Shown here piece after piece: positions 5,757-6,110 of a DNA stretch of 6,110 bases. The stretch's first letter is position 1. The number at the start of each line of letters is the position of its first letter. The notes under the pieces are model-generated. The model was given only the letters and a program-made list of their open reading frames with translations, ran no database searches and was not told the origin of the DNA. The DNA is taken from positions 1 through 6,110 of the forward strand of contig JAPKZP010000096.1 of NCBI GenBank assembly GCA_026393735.1. Reading direction: 5' to 3'. This DNA is from Acidobacteriota bacterium (GTDB lineage: Bacteria; Acidobacteriota; Vicinamibacteria; Vicinamibacterales; JAKQTR01). Made by a program: the position numbers and the translations under genes.

Positions 5757-5775
5757 CAGACCGAAGACTGCCGTC

Positions 5776-6110
5776 ATGCGATCTGAACACGACTCCCTGG
5801 GCACCCGCGACATCCCCGTCGATGTCCGCCACGGCATCCATACCCTGCGAGCCCTGGAAAACTTCCACGTGCTCGGCCGGCCCGTGCACCCAGGCCTGTC
5901 CAGGGCGTTCGGCGCGGTGAAGCTGGCCGCGGCCAGGACGAATCGGGCCCTCGGCTACCTGCCGGACGTTCCTGTCGCCAACGCCCTCGAACAAGCCTGC
6001 CGGGAACTCCTCGCCGGGACCCTCGCGGCCGACATCGTCGTCGATGCGCTGCAAGGCGGCGCGGGCACCAGCACGAACATGAACGTGAACGAGGTGCTGG
6101 CCAACCGCGC
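5776..6110 (+). CDS. aspA: Aspartate ammonia-lyase (3' partial)
   Basis: An enzyme of the aspartase/fumarase superfamily that splits L-aspartate into fumarate and ammonium in the cytoplasm. The first 111 residues are visible. They include the N-terminal signature MRSEHDSLGTRDIP followed by GIHTLRALENF (20-30), and the conserved block VVDALQGGAGTSTNMNVNEV near 87-106. QGGAGTS is typical of aspartase, where class II fumarase has QTGSGTQSN. The frame is open to the window end, so the active-site Ser loop (SS-x-MPGK-x-NP) cannot be checked. An in-frame ATG at 5752 would add eight residues, but family members usually begin near MR-x-E-x-D, so 5776 is chosen; neither start has a strong ribosome site. 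It lies 97 bases after hydA on the same strand. Aspartase genes are, from memory, found with [FeFe]-hydrogenase maturation genes in some anaerobes, which makes hydE, hydF or hydG plausible further downstream. Confidence 0.87.
   Translation, partial: MRSEHDSLGTRDIPVDVRHGIHTLRALENFHVLGRPVHPGLSRAFGAVKLAAARTNRALGYLPDVPVANALEQACRELLAGTLAADIVVDALQGGAGTSTNMNVNEVLANR

Overview
This is a GC-rich window, with third codon positions dominated by G and C. It carries a signal-transduction plus [FeFe]-hydrogenase locus, all genes on the + strand. The high GC together with an NAD-linked [FeFe] hydrogenase suggests an anaerobic or facultative bacterium outside the Firmicutes, for example Acidobacteriota or a deltaproteobacterial lineage. 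That placement is a guess; no rRNA or lineage marker is present.

Layout: (1) 1-1320, the C-terminal part of a membrane-anchored GAF-domain histidine kinase whose 5' end lies outside the window. (2) 1321-1696, a gene-free stretch with a near-consensus sigma70-type promoter (TTGTCA-17 bp-TAGAAT). A perfect CRP-type palindrome (TGTGA-N6-TCACA) overlaps its -35 box, and an untranslated leader of about 250 nt follows. (3) 1697-3817, three closely spaced genes: a stand-alone receiver domain, a NuoE-like [2Fe-2S] subunit (HydC) and a short NuoF-like NADH/FMN subunit (HydB). (4) 3832-5678, the catalytic [FeFe]-hydrogenase subunit HydA, broken into two reading frames. (5) 5679-5775, a spacer with two small hairpins. 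(6) 5776 to the window end, the N-terminal part of an aspartate ammonia-lyase (AspA).

How the parts fit: HydC, HydB and HydA would form a soluble complex passing electrons between NAD(H), through FMN and Fe-S clusters, and the H-cluster that makes or oxidises H2. HydB lacks the extra N- and C-terminal Fe-S domains of classical electron-bifurcating HydB, which suggests a simpler NADH-dependent enzyme. The kinase and the output-less receiver probably make a sensory pair that reads the cell's state and acts on the hydrogenase or on another partner. AspA releases ammonium from aspartate and may be linked to H-cluster assembly.

The most notable point is the hydA lesion. About 29 conserved residues between H-cluster motifs L2 and L3 are missing and the frame changes by one base at about 5124. 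As sequenced, no product contains all H-cluster ligands. Either the gene is freshly inactivated or the assembly has lost about 88 nt there. No CRISPR array, tRNA, rRNA or transposase was seen.
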